Source: CAYRCU01 sp964422865
GTDB lineage: Bacteria; Patescibacteriota; Microgenomatia; UBA8517
Direction: 5' to 3'
Assembly (NCBI GenBank): GCA_964422865.1
Contig: CAYRCU010000002.1
Span: 14,071-78,070, forward strand
Length of the DNA stretch: 64,000 bases
The first letter of the stretch is position 1. The number at the start of each line of letters is the position of its first letter. The translations under genes were made by a program, and so were the position numbers. Positions 23,180 through 31,544 of the stretch are shown here, piece after piece. The notes beneath the pieces were generated by a model that saw only the letters and a list, made by a program, of their open reading frames with translations, was not told the origin of the DNA and did not search any database.

Positions 23180-24193
23180 ATGAAAAAGAAAAGAGTTTTG
23201 AGTGGTATTGCTCCCAGCGGGAAGGGGCTGCATGTGGGTAATTATTTTGGTGCGGTGAAGCCCCAAATTGAGCTTCAAGATTCGGCGGACTATGAAGTTT
23301 ATTATTTTGTGGCTGATCTTCATGGGCTTACTACCGTTCAGAATCGAAGCGAGCTGGAGGAGAATGTTTTGAGTGTGATTTTGGACTATTTGGCTTTGGG
23401 TCTTGACCCCAAGAAGTGCGTTTTTTTTAAGCAGAGTGATGTTGCTGCTCACTGCCAGCTTTCTGTTGTTCTTTCTAATTACACTCCGTATGGGCAGATG
23501 AAGAGAATGCATGCTTTTAAGGATAAGCTTCAGGAAGGTACGCGTGTTGACTCCATTAATATGGGACTTTTTAATTATCCGATACTTATGGCTGCTGATA
23601 TATTGGCATATAAACCTGACGTGGTACCTGTGGGTGAGGATCAGAAACAGCATGTTGAGCTTGCCCGGGATGTTGCGGGAAGGTTTAACAGGGTGTATAA
23701 CAAGGAAATATTCCCGCTTCCTGCACCTTTGATTTCAAGGAGCACCGGAAGAATTGTGGGGACCGATGGGAAGCGCAAGATGAGTAAAAGCCTTGGAAAT
23801 GTGATCGGGATTTTTGAAGATGAGGAGGAAATTAAGAGGCAGATAATGAGCTCTTATACCGATCCCAAGAGGAAAAGGGTGTCGGACCCCGGGAGAGTTG
23901 AGGGAAATCCTATTTTTTTGTATCACGATTTAATTAATGATGACAAGCGTGAGGTTGAAGATTTGAAGAGGAGATATAAAAAAGGGAAAGTGGGGGATGT
24001 GGAGGTGAAGGAAAGGCTTTTTGAGGCGCATATGCGTTTTTTTAGACAGGCCAGGAAAAAAAGGCTTGCGCTTGAAAATGATTTAGGGAAAGTGAAGGCG
24101 ATTTTGCGGGAGGGAGCCGGGAGAGCAAGCAGAGTTGCTAATGAAACCTTGAGTGAAGTGTATGAGATTATTGGAATTAAGGGCAGTTTATAA
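23180..24193 (+). CDS. trpS: Tryptophanyl-tRNA synthetase
   Basis: 337 aa from the ATG at 23180, class I aminoacyl-tRNA synthetase. SGIAPSGKGLHVGNYFGA includes the HIGH-like motif (HVGN) and GKRKMSKSLGN the KMSKS loop; PVGEDQKQHVELARDVAGRFN is the typical TrpRS D-x-x-Q-H block. It charges tRNA-Trp. An in-frame ATG at 23060 would run translation through the tRNA gene and is rejected. There is no room for a Shine-Dalgarno site outside the tRNA, so after tRNA 3' processing the mRNA would be almost leaderless. Confidence 0.95.
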   Translation: MKKKRVLSGIAPSGKGLHVGNYFGAVKPQIELQDSADYEVYYFVADLHGLTTVQNRSELEENVLSVILDYLALGLDPKKCVFFKQSDVAAHCQLSVVLSNYTPYGQMKRMHAFKDKLQEGTRVDSINMGLFNYPILMAADILAYKPDVVPVGEDQKQHVELARDVAGRFNRVYNKEIFPLPAPLISRSTGRIVGTDGKRKMSKSLGNVIGIFEDEEEIKRQIMSSYTDPKRKRVSDPGRVEGNPIFLYHDLINDDKREVEDLKRRYKKGKVGDVEVKERLFEAHMRFFRQARKKRLALENDLGKVKAILREGAGRASRVANETLSEVYEIIGIKGSL

Positions 24194-24199
24194 CTTAGT

Positions 24200-26050
24200 A
24201 TGGCAGCAAAGAAAAAGAAAGTTGAGGTGAAGGTTCGGATAAATCTTCGAAGATTGATGTGGGCGGGTGTGGCTGGATTTTTTGTTCTTGCGTTTCTTCT
24301 TTCTTTTCTTCAAACGAAAATTGATGAGGGGCAGTTGGAGCTTTCAGGACTTTTAAGGGATATTCGAGACGGGAAGGTGGAGCGGGTGGAAGTTCAGGAG
24401 GAAAAGCTTATTGTGAAGTACAAGGACGGAGAGATCAAATTTTCCGTTAAAGAGCCAACAATTTCTTTTCCGGAGCTTCTTGCGGAGGCGCAGATTGAGC
24501 CTGATGCCGTGGAGTATGTTGTGGTGGACCAGACAATAGTGAAACTTGTCTCAGGTGTTTTGGGAGTGATCTTGCCGATAATTTTAATGGGGGGGCTTTT
24601 ATGGTTTCTTTTTAGAAGTCAGGCAAAGGGAGCTCGCGACATCTTTAGTTTTGGGAAGAGTAAAGCGAAGCTTTTTGCAAAAGGTAAGCAGGATGTGACC
24701 TTTGATGATGTTGCAGGAGTGGAGACGGCTAAAAAGGAGCTTGAGGAAGTTGTGGATTTTCTTAAATCCCCAACTAAATACAGGAAAATTGGTGCAAGGA
24801 CTCCGAAAGGGGCAATTCTTTTTGGCCCAGCCGGAGTGGGAAAGACTCTTTTGGCAAAGGCTGTTGCGGGGGAAGCCGGAGTGCCTTTTTTCTCGATGGC
24901 GGGAAGTGAGTTTATGGAGATGCTTGTTGGTGTCGGTGCTTCGCGTGTTCGAGACTTGTTTGCTCAGGCTAAGATGGCTGCTCCTTCGATAATTTTTATT
25001 GATGAGATTGATGCTATCGGCAGACAGAGGGGTAGGGGGATTATGGGAGGACACGATGAGCGTGAACAAACTTTAAATCAAATACTTGTTGAGATGGATG
25101 GTTTTACTCCTAATGACAATGTGTTTGTAATTGCGGCTACGAACCGCGGCGACCTTTTGGATCCGGCGCTTTTAAGGCCCGGCAGATTTGACAGGAGGGT
25201 TGCTTTGGATATGCCTGACAAGGAAGGCAGAAAGGCGATTTTGGCGATTCATGCTAAGGGTAAGAAGTTTGTGGATGGGATAGATTGGGAGAGGGTTGCC
25301 GACAGGACGGTTGGATTTTCGGGTGCGGATTTGGAGAACATGCTTAATGAGGCTGCAATACTTGCGGCGAGGGACGGAAAGAATAAGATTGAGCCCTCGG
25401 ATATTGAGGAGGCGGCAACGAAGGTGAAATTAGGCCCGGTTAAAAAGAAACTTCAGAGTGATGAAGATCGCAGGATTACTGCATTTCATGAAGCGGGGCA
25501 TGCGGTTGTGACACACTATTTATCAAAAACAGATCCTGTGCAGAAAGTTTCTATTGTTGCAAGAGGCATGAGCCTGGGACATACGGAGATTGCCCCAAGT
25601 GCCGATAGGTCTCATGAAACTAAAACTCGTATTTTGCAGCAAATTACGGCTTTACTTGGGGGGAGGGTCGCGGAGGAGGCTGTTTTTGATGAAATGACTG
25701 CAGGTGCGGCAAGTGATATAAAAATTGCAACTCGTTATGCGCGGGCCATGGTTGTGGAGCTTGGAATGAGTGATTTGGGACCCATAAACTTTGGACCGGA
25801 TGCCCAGTATGCTGATTTTGGAAAGATTACTTCTTATGAGGACTCCGGTATTTCACCTGCAACGCGTGAGGCAATAGATGAGGAAGTAAAAAAGATTTTT
25901 GATGTTTGCAAGAAAGAGGCAGCGGCTATTATTAAGAAAAACAGGAAAAAGCTGGATGAGGTTGCAGAGGCTCTTCTTTCGGAGGAAACTTTGAACCGTG
26001 ATGAGTTTGAGAAAATAGTGGGGAAGAAGGTAGAATATAGGGGTGAATAA
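24200..26050 (+). CDS. ftsH: ATP-dependent zinc metalloprotease FtsH
   Basis: 616 aa. Two membrane segments (about residues 18-38 and 113-135) bracket a small extracytoplasmic domain. AAA+ module: LFGPAGVGKTLLAKAVAGEA (Walker A near 209), IIFIDEIDAIG (Walker B) and the second region of homology with the arginine fingers (RPGRFDRR). Peptidase: FHEAGHAV near residue 431. It degrades membrane and regulatory proteins. The downstream exonuclease gene overlaps its end by 8 nt. Confidence 0.97.
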   Translation: MAAKKKKVEVKVRINLRRLMWAGVAGFFVLAFLLSFLQTKIDEGQLELSGLLRDIRDGKVERVEVQEEKLIVKYKDGEIKFSVKEPTISFPELLAEAQIEPDAVEYVVVDQTIVKLVSGVLGVILPIILMGGLLWFLFRSQAKGARDIFSFGKSKAKLFAKGKQDVTFDDVAGVETAKKELEEVVDFLKSPTKYRKIGARTPKGAILFGPAGVGKTLLAKAVAGEAGVPFFSMAGSEFMEMLVGVGASRVRDLFAQAKMAAPSIIFIDEIDAIGRQRGRGIMGGHDEREQTLNQILVEMDGFTPNDNVFVIAATNRGDLLDPALLRPGRFDRRVALDMPDKEGRKAILAIHAKGKKFVDGIDWERVADRTVGFSGADLENMLNEAAILAARDGKNKIEPSDIEEAATKVKLGPVKKKLQSDEDRRITAFHEAGHAVVTHYLSKTDPVQKVSIVARGMSLGHTEIAPSADRSHETKTRILQQITALLGGRVAEEAVFDEMTAGAASDIKIATRYARAMVVELGMSDLGPINFGPDAQYADFGKITSYEDSGISPATREAIDEEVKKIFDVCKKEAAAIIKKNRKKLDEVAEALLSEETLNRDEFEKIVGKKVEYRGE

Positions 26051-26933
26051 GCTTGTTCTTATAGATGGGAATGCGATACTTCACAGGGCGTATCACGCTT
26101 TGCCTCCGTTGACCACGAGGAAAGGGGAGCCGATAAATGCTGTGTACGGATTTGTGACAATGCTTCTTCGTGTTATTTCTGATCTTGAGCCTGTTTATTT
26201 GGTTGTGGCTTTTGATGAGAAGGGACCGACCTTTAGAAATGAGATGGATGAAGATTATCAGGCTCACAGGCCGGAGGCGGATGAGGAGCTTGTTGGACAG
26301 TTTGGAAAAGCCCGTGAGGTTGTAGGAGCTTTTGGAATACCTTTTTTTTCGATAGAAGGATATGAGGCCGATGATGTGATTGGGACGATAGTAAAGCGGG
26401 TTGAGAATGAAATTGTTATAGTCACCGGAGATAAGGATATTATGCAACTTGTGAATAAGCGGGTGAAATTATATATGCCCCGTAGGGGTTTGAGTGGTAC
26501 TGCGCTTGTTGGAGTGGATGAGGTGAAGGAAAAAATGGGGGTGGAGCCGGGTCAGATTGTGGATTACAAAGCTTTGGTGGGAGACCCGTCGGATAATTAT
26601 AAGGGGGTTGCCGGGATTGGGCCGAAGACGGCCACGATGCTTCTTAAAAAGTATATGACTTTTGAGAGGATATATGAAAGTTTGGAGGAGATAAGCCCTT
26701 CTGTGAGAAATAGGTTGGTAGAGGGGAGAGGGAGTGGAGAGCTTTCGCGAAAGCTTGCCAGAATTATGACTGATGTTCCGATTGAATTTAACATTGAGGA
26801 TGCCGGAAAATGGAGGGTGGATTGTCCTGAAATAGTTGTTCTTTTTGAGGAATGGGGGTTCGGGACGCTTTTATCTAGAATAAGGAAATTGGGGAAGAGG
26901 ATAAGGGATAGGGGTCAAATGTCTTTGGTATGA
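26043..26933 (+). CDS. 5'-3' exonuclease (FEN-like, PolI N-terminal type)
   Basis: 296 aa. VLIDGNAILHRAYHALPPL and the acidic clusters EGYEADDVIGTIV and VTGDKDIMQL supply the metal ligands; ALVGDPSDNYKGVAGIGPKTA is the helix-hairpin-helix/H3TH region. This is the stand-alone form of the DNA polymerase I 5' nuclease, which removes RNA primers and flaps. Overlaps ftsH by 8 nt and the glycosyltransferase gene by 4 nt. Confidence 0.93.
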   Translation: MNKLVLIDGNAILHRAYHALPPLTTRKGEPINAVYGFVTMLLRVISDLEPVYLVVAFDEKGPTFRNEMDEDYQAHRPEADEELVGQFGKAREVVGAFGIPFFSIEGYEADDVIGTIVKRVENEIVIVTGDKDIMQLVNKRVKLYMPRRGLSGTALVGVDEVKEKMGVEPGQIVDYKALVGDPSDNYKGVAGIGPKTATMLLKKYMTFERIYESLEEISPSVRNRLVEGRGSGELSRKLARIMTDVPIEFNIEDAGKWRVDCPEIVVLFEEWGFGTLLSRIRKLGKRIRDRGQMSLV

Positions 26934-28045
26934 AAAGAAAACCAAGAGTTGCTTTGGTACATGACTATTTGGATGAGTTTGGAGGGGCGGAGAGAGTTCT
27001 TTTGGCCCTAAGCAGGATTTATCCCGAGGCTCCTATATATACAATTTATGCGAGGAAAGGATCTTTTGCTTGGGAAAAATTTAAAGACAAAAGGATTGTG
27101 GAAAGCTGGTTTGCAAGATTACCTTTTTCACACAGGATTATTTCTCCTTTGAGATTTCTTTTGCCTTTGATTTGGGGCAGTTTTGATTTTAGTGATTATG
27201 ACTTGGTGATAACAAGCGCGGCTTGGGCGGTTACCAAAGGAGTGGGGAAGGGCAGGGCGACGAGAGAGGTTTGCTATCTTCATACGCCGCCAAGGTATTT
27301 ATACGGGTATGATGCTTCGCGTGAGTGGGGAGGATTATTGGGGGGATTTGTGAAGGTGTATGCATGTTTTGTAAACCCCTTTATGAGGTGGTATGACAGA
27401 AGGCAGGCTCGGAGGGTTGACTTTTTTATTGTTAACTCGAAAAATGTCGGGGGGCGCGTGGAGAAGATTTACGGGAGGCGTGATTACAGAGTTATTTATC
27501 CTCCGGTTGATGTAGAGAAGTTTTTGTCTTTGAAAATAAATGACAGGAGGGATGATTATTATTTGTGCGGAGGGAGGCTTGATAAACACAAAAACTTTGG
27601 CTTAATTATCAAGGCCTGCAAGAAGGCGGGTGTTAATTTGAAAATTTTTGGTTTAGGAAATGAGGAAGAAAACTTGAAAAAACTGAGAGGGGAAAAGACT
27701 GAATTCTTGGGAAGAGTTGCTGATAATGAACTAATTTATTACTATAGAGGTGCAAAGGCATTTTTGGTTTCCGGGGCAGATGAGGATTTTGGAATAACTC
27801 CAATAGAGGCGGCAGCTTCCGGGTGCCCCACAATTGCTTATAAGGGAGGAGGGTATTTGGAGAGTGTTGTTGAAGGCAAGACGGGGATATTTTTTGAAAA
27901 GTTAACTGTGGGCAGTGTGGCTTTTGCAATAAAGAAGTTTGAGAGAATGAAATTTAATGAAGAGACGTTGAGAGCGCATGCTAAAAAGTTTAGTGAAGAG
28001 AGATTTGAAAGAGAGATAAAGGAGGTGGTTGGAAAATATGCCTGA
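26930..28045 (+). CDS. Glycosyltransferase, GT4-like
   Basis: 371 aa with the GT-B fold. N terminus VALVHDYLDEFGGAERVLLAL, then the C-terminal nucleotide-sugar domain with GGRLDKHKNFGLIIKA, VSGADEDFGITPIEAAASGCPTIAY (the E-x7-E type motif) and a KTGIFF end block. Donor and acceptor cannot be inferred; a cell-surface glycan role is likely. Start overlaps the exonuclease stop (ATGA) and the end overlaps mutM by 8 nt, so it sits inside a repair-gene operon. Confidence 0.92.
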   Translation: MKRKPRVALVHDYLDEFGGAERVLLALSRIYPEAPIYTIYARKGSFAWEKFKDKRIVESWFARLPFSHRIISPLRFLLPLIWGSFDFSDYDLVITSAAWAVTKGVGKGRATREVCYLHTPPRYLYGYDASREWGGLLGGFVKVYACFVNPFMRWYDRRQARRVDFFIVNSKNVGGRVEKIYGRRDYRVIYPPVDVEKFLSLKINDRRDDYYLCGGRLDKHKNFGLIIKACKKAGVNLKIFGLGNEEENLKKLRGEKTEFLGRVADNELIYYYRGAKAFLVSGADEDFGITPIEAAASGCPTIAYKGGGYLESVVEGKTGIFFEKLTVGSVAFAIKKFERMKFNEETLRAHAKKFSEERFEREIKEVVGKYA

Positions 28046-28883
28046 GCTTCCAGAAGTTGAGTTAATTAGGCTCCAGCTTCAAAAATTTTTAGTGGGGCAT
28101 GTTGTTGAGAGAGTGGAGGTGAAGACGGCAAGCATTTTGCAAGGTGATGCCAAGAAGCTCGAGGGAGGAGAAATAAAGGATGTGAGAAGGTTTGGAAAGG
28201 TTGTGGTTTGTGATTTATCAAACGGCTATTCGTTTATGATTCATGTAAAACTTACGGGTCAGCTTATTTATCGAGGTTTGAGGTTAAAAAGTCCGAGTTT
28301 AAGCAAGAAGATTGTTGGTGGGCTTGGTGGGAGGCATACGCATGTTATTTTCTACCTAAGTGAGGGAGGAAAGTTGTTTTATAATGATGTGAGGAGGTTT
28401 GGCTGGATAAAAGTGGTTAAGACAAGCGAGGTTGAGGGGGATGAATTTGTTAAAAAACTGGGACCTGAGCCGTTGAAGGATTTGTCATACGGTAAATTTA
28501 CGGAAATTATGCGGAAATCTAGGCGAAATGTGAAGACTTTGCTTATGGATCAAGCTCGGATTGGGGGAATTGGAAATATTTATGCCAATGATGCTCTGTG
28601 GCTTTCCGGGATTGACCCGAGGCGAGCTGCTACTAGTTTGAGCGATGAGGAGTTGGGGAAGTTGTTTGAGGCTGTAGAGAGTGTTTTGAGAGAGGGCTTG
28701 AGACATGGAGGTGCAAGTGAGCTTGCTTTCGTTCGTCCGGATGGTACAGAGGGAAATTATCAGAATCATTCTTTGGTTTATGGGAAAGAAGGACAGGTTT
28801 GTGGGCGATGCGGGAAGGAGAGGATTAAAAAAATTGTGCTTGGAGGGAGAGGTACCTATATCTGTAAAAAATGTCAGGTTTGA
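28038..28883 (+). CDS. mutM: Formamidopyrimidine-DNA glycosylase
   Basis: 281 aa starting at the ATG of MPELPEVE, because Pro2 (after Met removal) is the catalytic nucleophile and Glu3 is required. HVKLTGQL carries the conserved lysine, QARIGGIGNIYANDALWLSGIDPRR the helix-two-turn-helix, and the C terminus the zinc finger CGRCG...CKKC. It excises 8-oxoguanine and ring-opened purines. Confidence 0.95.
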   Translation: MPELPEVELIRLQLQKFLVGHVVERVEVKTASILQGDAKKLEGGEIKDVRRFGKVVVCDLSNGYSFMIHVKLTGQLIYRGLRLKSPSLSKKIVGGLGGRHTHVIFYLSEGGKLFYNDVRRFGWIKVVKTSEVEGDEFVKKLGPEPLKDLSYGKFTEIMRKSRRNVKTLLMDQARIGGIGNIYANDALWLSGIDPRRAATSLSDEELGKLFEAVESVLREGLRHGGASELAFVRPDGTEGNYQNHSLVYGKEGQVCGRCGKERIKKIVLGGRGTYICKKCQV

Positions 28884-28907
28884 GGCGGGTTATGTTAAAC
28901 TTCGGCA

Positions 28908-29960
28908 GTGATTCAAAAGGTTTGGCTTACAAATTTTAGAAATTTTGGTGATCGCGTGGTTGAGTTTTCGGAAGGGATTACCGTGGTTTGTGGGGCTAAT
29001 GCCAGCGGAAAAACAAATGTTTTGGAGGCTTTGTGGCTGCTTTCTACAGGAAAAAGTTTTAAGGCCAGGATTGAGGAGGAAATGATTTCGTATGGTGAGG
29101 AGATAGGAAGAGTTAAGGGGAGGAGTGGTGGGGATACTTTGGAAGTGGTGCTTACTCGGGGTGAGATTAATGTTGGTACTTCAAGGAGTGAAAGAGTAGC
29201 AAGAAAAAGGCTTCTTGTTAATGGGGTGGGGAAGCGCTTGGTGGATTTTGCGGGCAATTTAAAGTTGGTTTTGTTTGGGCCTTGGGATCTTGAGCTTGTG
29301 GTGGCTTCACCAAGTGTTCGAAGAAGGTTTTTGGATGGGGTTTTGGGACAAGTTGATGGAGAATACAGAAGGGCCCTTTTGTCTTATGAAAAGGGCCTTC
29401 GACAGAGAAACAGGCTTTTGGTGCGGATTCGAGAGGAAGGGATTAGCAGGTCCCATCTTATGTTTTGGGACAGACTTCTTATTAAGAACGGGGATTATAT
29501 CGGCAGAGCTCGAGAGGAATTATTGAAATTTGTAAATGGAACGGGTGATTTTAATGGGCAGGACTTTTCGATTGAATATGACGGGAGTTTGATAACGGAG
29601 GCCAGATTGGAGCAGTACACGCGTGAGGAGGTGGCTGCTGGAACGACTTTGGTTGGGCCACACAGAGATGACTTTTGTTTTAGATTGAAAAAGAATGGAA
29701 AGGCGAGAGAGCTTGACCGGTACGGGAGTCGTGGAGAGCAGAGGATGGGGGTTTTGTGGCTCAAGCTATCGGAGCTTGCATTTATTGAAGAAAAAACAGG
29801 TGCGAAGCCCACACTTCTTTTGGATGATGTTTTTAGCGAACTTGATGAGGAGCACAGAGGAGTGGTGACAGAGTTTTCCCGGAAACAACAGACGGTGATT
29901 ACCACAACAGAGGTGGAATATATGAAAGAGCTTGGAAGTGTTGAAAAAATTGAGATTTAG
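28908..29960 (+). CDS. recF: DNA replication/repair protein RecF
   Basis: 350 aa from the GTG at 28908. TNFRNFGDRVVEF, GANASGKTNVLEAL (Walker A), YGSRGEQRMGVLWLKL (ABC signature-like) and TLLLDDVFSELDEEH (Walker B) are the RecF hallmarks. It loads RecA on gapped DNA. Unusually for bacteria the neighbours are not dnaA, dnaN and gyrB but mutM and glycosyltransferase genes. It ends a run of overlapping or closely spaced genes. Confidence 0.93.
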   Translation: MIQKVWLTNFRNFGDRVVEFSEGITVVCGANASGKTNVLEALWLLSTGKSFKARIEEEMISYGEEIGRVKGRSGGDTLEVVLTRGEINVGTSRSERVARKRLLVNGVGKRLVDFAGNLKLVLFGPWDLELVVASPSVRRRFLDGVLGQVDGEYRRALLSYEKGLRQRNRLLVRIREEGISRSHLMFWDRLLIKNGDYIGRAREELLKFVNGTGDFNGQDFSIEYDGSLITEARLEQYTREEVAAGTTLVGPHRDDFCFRLKKNGKARELDRYGSRGEQRMGVLWLKLSELAFIEEKTGAKPTLLLDDVFSELDEEHRGVVTEFSRKQQTVITTTEVEYMKELGSVEKIEI

Positions 29961-29963
29961 TGG

Positions 29964-29969
29964 TATTTT
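29964..29969 (+). promoter_or_regulatory. -10-like element for leaderless transcript
   Basis: TATTTT lies 6 nt before the ATG at 29976; weak match on its own, but the spacing equals that of other genes in the window. Confidence 0.3.
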
Positions 29970-29975
29970 TGCTCT

Positions 29976-30218
29976 ATGGAACGTAGGGAAAGGGAAATAG
30001 TTCAGAAACCTTTACCTGGTGAAGTGGGTAAGGGGTTGCCGGAGATTCGTACGGGGGTTTATGTGGAAGAGGAGAATGGGGGCAGGGGTGATACAATTGG
30101 TGAAAGGACAAAGTTTGAACCTTCGTTGTCCGTACAGTACTCTTCCAATGCTCTTGAAGAAAAGGAGGAGTGGGCTGCAAAAATATATGAAAGGCTGGGG
30201 CACCCTAAAACTTCTTAG
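29976..30218 (+). CDS. Small hypothetical protein
   Basis: 80 aa, no recognised family; charged and probably disordered (ERREREIVQKPLPGE, SSNALEEKEEWAAKIYERL). The last part could form one helix. It is probably a real gene because a -10-like hexamer sits at the usual leaderless distance and a stem-loop covers its end. A competing frame at 30019-30294 has no such support. Confidence 0.45.
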   Translation: MERREREIVQKPLPGEVGKGLPEIRTGVYVEEENGGRGDTIGERTKFEPSLSVQYSSNALEEKEEWAAKIYERLGHPKTS

Positions 30219-30222
30219 GGTG
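30201..30222 (+). terminator. Stem-loop at the end of the small ORF
   Basis: CACCCTAA (30201-30208) pairs perfectly with TTAGGGTG (30215-30222) around a 6-nt loop. The T-rich tail is weak (GCAAATTTCTTAC), so termination may be inefficient. Confidence 0.5.
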
Positions 30223-30258
30223 GTGCAAATTTCTTACTTGTATTTTCCGCAAAATGTG

Positions 30259-30270
30259 CAACAATTGTTG
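30259..30270. promoter_or_regulatory. Perfect palindrome before the Fic gene, possible operator
   Basis: CAACAATTGTTG is a perfect 12-bp palindrome ending 4 nt before the ATG at 30275, followed by GTAC-TAT-GTAC. The Fic protein carries a C-terminal winged helix, so autoregulation here is plausible. Confidence 0.4.
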
Positions 30271-30274
30271 TACT

Positions 30275-31339
30275 ATGTACACTCCGAGGTTTAGCATATC
30301 GAACAAGATATTAACTAATATAGGGCAAATTGAGGCTGCTAGGGAGGTTGTTGAGAATGCTCCTCTGGTCCCTGATTTTGAGCGTGATTTTAAGACCGAT
30401 GCTGTTGTGAGACAGGTTTATCACGGAACTCATATTGAGGGGAATGACTTGACTTTAGATCAGACAAAACAGGTTTTGGAAGGGGAGCAGATTTTTGGGA
30501 GGGACAGAGATGTGCAGGAGGTAATAAATTATAGGAATGTTGTCAGATTACTTGACGATTTGGCTTCAAAACGTGGAGGATATGATTTGAATGACTTGCT
30601 GGAGATTCATAAGCTTACGGTTGACAGGCTGGTTCCTTACGGGAAAGCGGGAGTGTTGAGGAGCACTAAGGTTATCATCCGGGAGGAAGGCACCGGAAAG
30701 GTTATTTTGGAGCCGCCTGCGCCGGAACATGTGCAGGCTCTTCTTTTGGAGTTTTTTTCTTGGCTTAATGGGCAAGAGTCTATTGAAATGCATCCTGTCA
30801 TTAAGGCGGGTGTAGTTCATTATGTTTTGGTAGCGATTCATCCGTTTGTTGAGGGGAACGGGAGAGCCGCAAGAGCTTTTGCCAGTCTTGTGATGGTAAG
30901 AGAAGGGTATGATACAAAGCGTTTTTTTGCGATTGAGGAACACTTTGACCGCGATTTGGATCGTTATTATGAGGCCTTTTTCTTGGTTGACAGACAAAGC
31001 GTGAATGTTTTTGAGAGAGATATGACTCCCTGGCTTGAATATTTTACCGAAACTGTGGCTGTTGAGCTAAACAAAATTAAGGAGAAGGTCAGAAATTTGA
31101 GTATTGATTCCAGGCTTAGAATTAAAGTTGGTCAGCAGGTGGCGCTTAGTGCCCGGCAGGTGAAGCTTATTGAATATTTGACTGAAAAGGGAATGGCTGT
31201 GATGAGAGATCTGAAGGAAGTTATACCAATGGTATCGGAAGATACGATTTTGCGTGACCTGAAAGATCTCCAAGACAAGGGTATAATAGAGAAGGAAGGG
31301 AGTACAAAAGCTTCCCGGTATGTGATACGTTCTAAGTAG
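30275..31339 (+). CDS. Fic-domain protein with C-terminal winged helix
   Basis: 354 aa from the ATG at 30275 (MYTPRF, the usual family start; an ATG at 30254 would add seven odd residues, MCNNCCT). HGTHIEGN resembles the inhibitory helix motif, HPFVEGNGRAAR near residue 190 is the complete catalytic Fic motif, and the last ~65 residues (ARQVKLIEYLTEKGMA...DTILRDLKDL) form a winged helix. Fic enzymes AMPylate or otherwise modify proteins; those with DNA-binding tails are often self-regulating. Located upstream of a small membrane protein and DNA ligase. Confidence 0.92.
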   Translation: MYTPRFSISNKILTNIGQIEAAREVVENAPLVPDFERDFKTDAVVRQVYHGTHIEGNDLTLDQTKQVLEGEQIFGRDRDVQEVINYRNVVRLLDDLASKRGGYDLNDLLEIHKLTVDRLVPYGKAGVLRSTKVIIREEGTGKVILEPPAPEHVQALLLEFFSWLNGQESIEMHPVIKAGVVHYVLVAIHPFVEGNGRAARAFASLVMVREGYDTKRFFAIEEHFDRDLDRYYEAFFLVDRQSVNVFERDMTPWLEYFTETVAVELNKIKEKVRNLSIDSRLRIKVGQQVALSARQVKLIEYLTEKGMAVMRDLKEVIPMVSEDTILRDLKDLQDKGIIEKEGSTKASRYVIRSK

Positions 31340-31344
31340 AAAAG

Positions 31345-31539
31345 ATGATCCTGTCCGACCCAAGATTTTTATATATGACTTTAGTGTTACCCGGTTTGTT
31401 TGGGCTGATTTTGATTGGAGAGGGAGTGGGAAAAATGCTTAACCAGGATTGGTATGGGGTGGTGAGTTTTGTTTTTGGGATTCTTTTCATCCTGGTCGTT
31501 TTGGGGGTGTATTTGTTCTTTTCGATGGAAATTAAATAG
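31345..31539 (+). CDS. Small two-helix membrane protein
   Basis: 64 aa, dominated by two hydrophobic segments (LYMTLVLPGLFGLILIG and VSFVFGILFILVVLGVYLFF). No family recognised. Starts 5 nt after the Fic stop and ends 5 nt before the ligase gene, which supports its being expressed as part of the operon. Confidence 0.6.
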   Translation: MILSDPRFLYMTLVLPGLFGLILIGEGVGKMLNQDWYGVVSFVFGILFILVVLGVYLFFSMEIK

Positions 31540-31544
31540 TTGTA

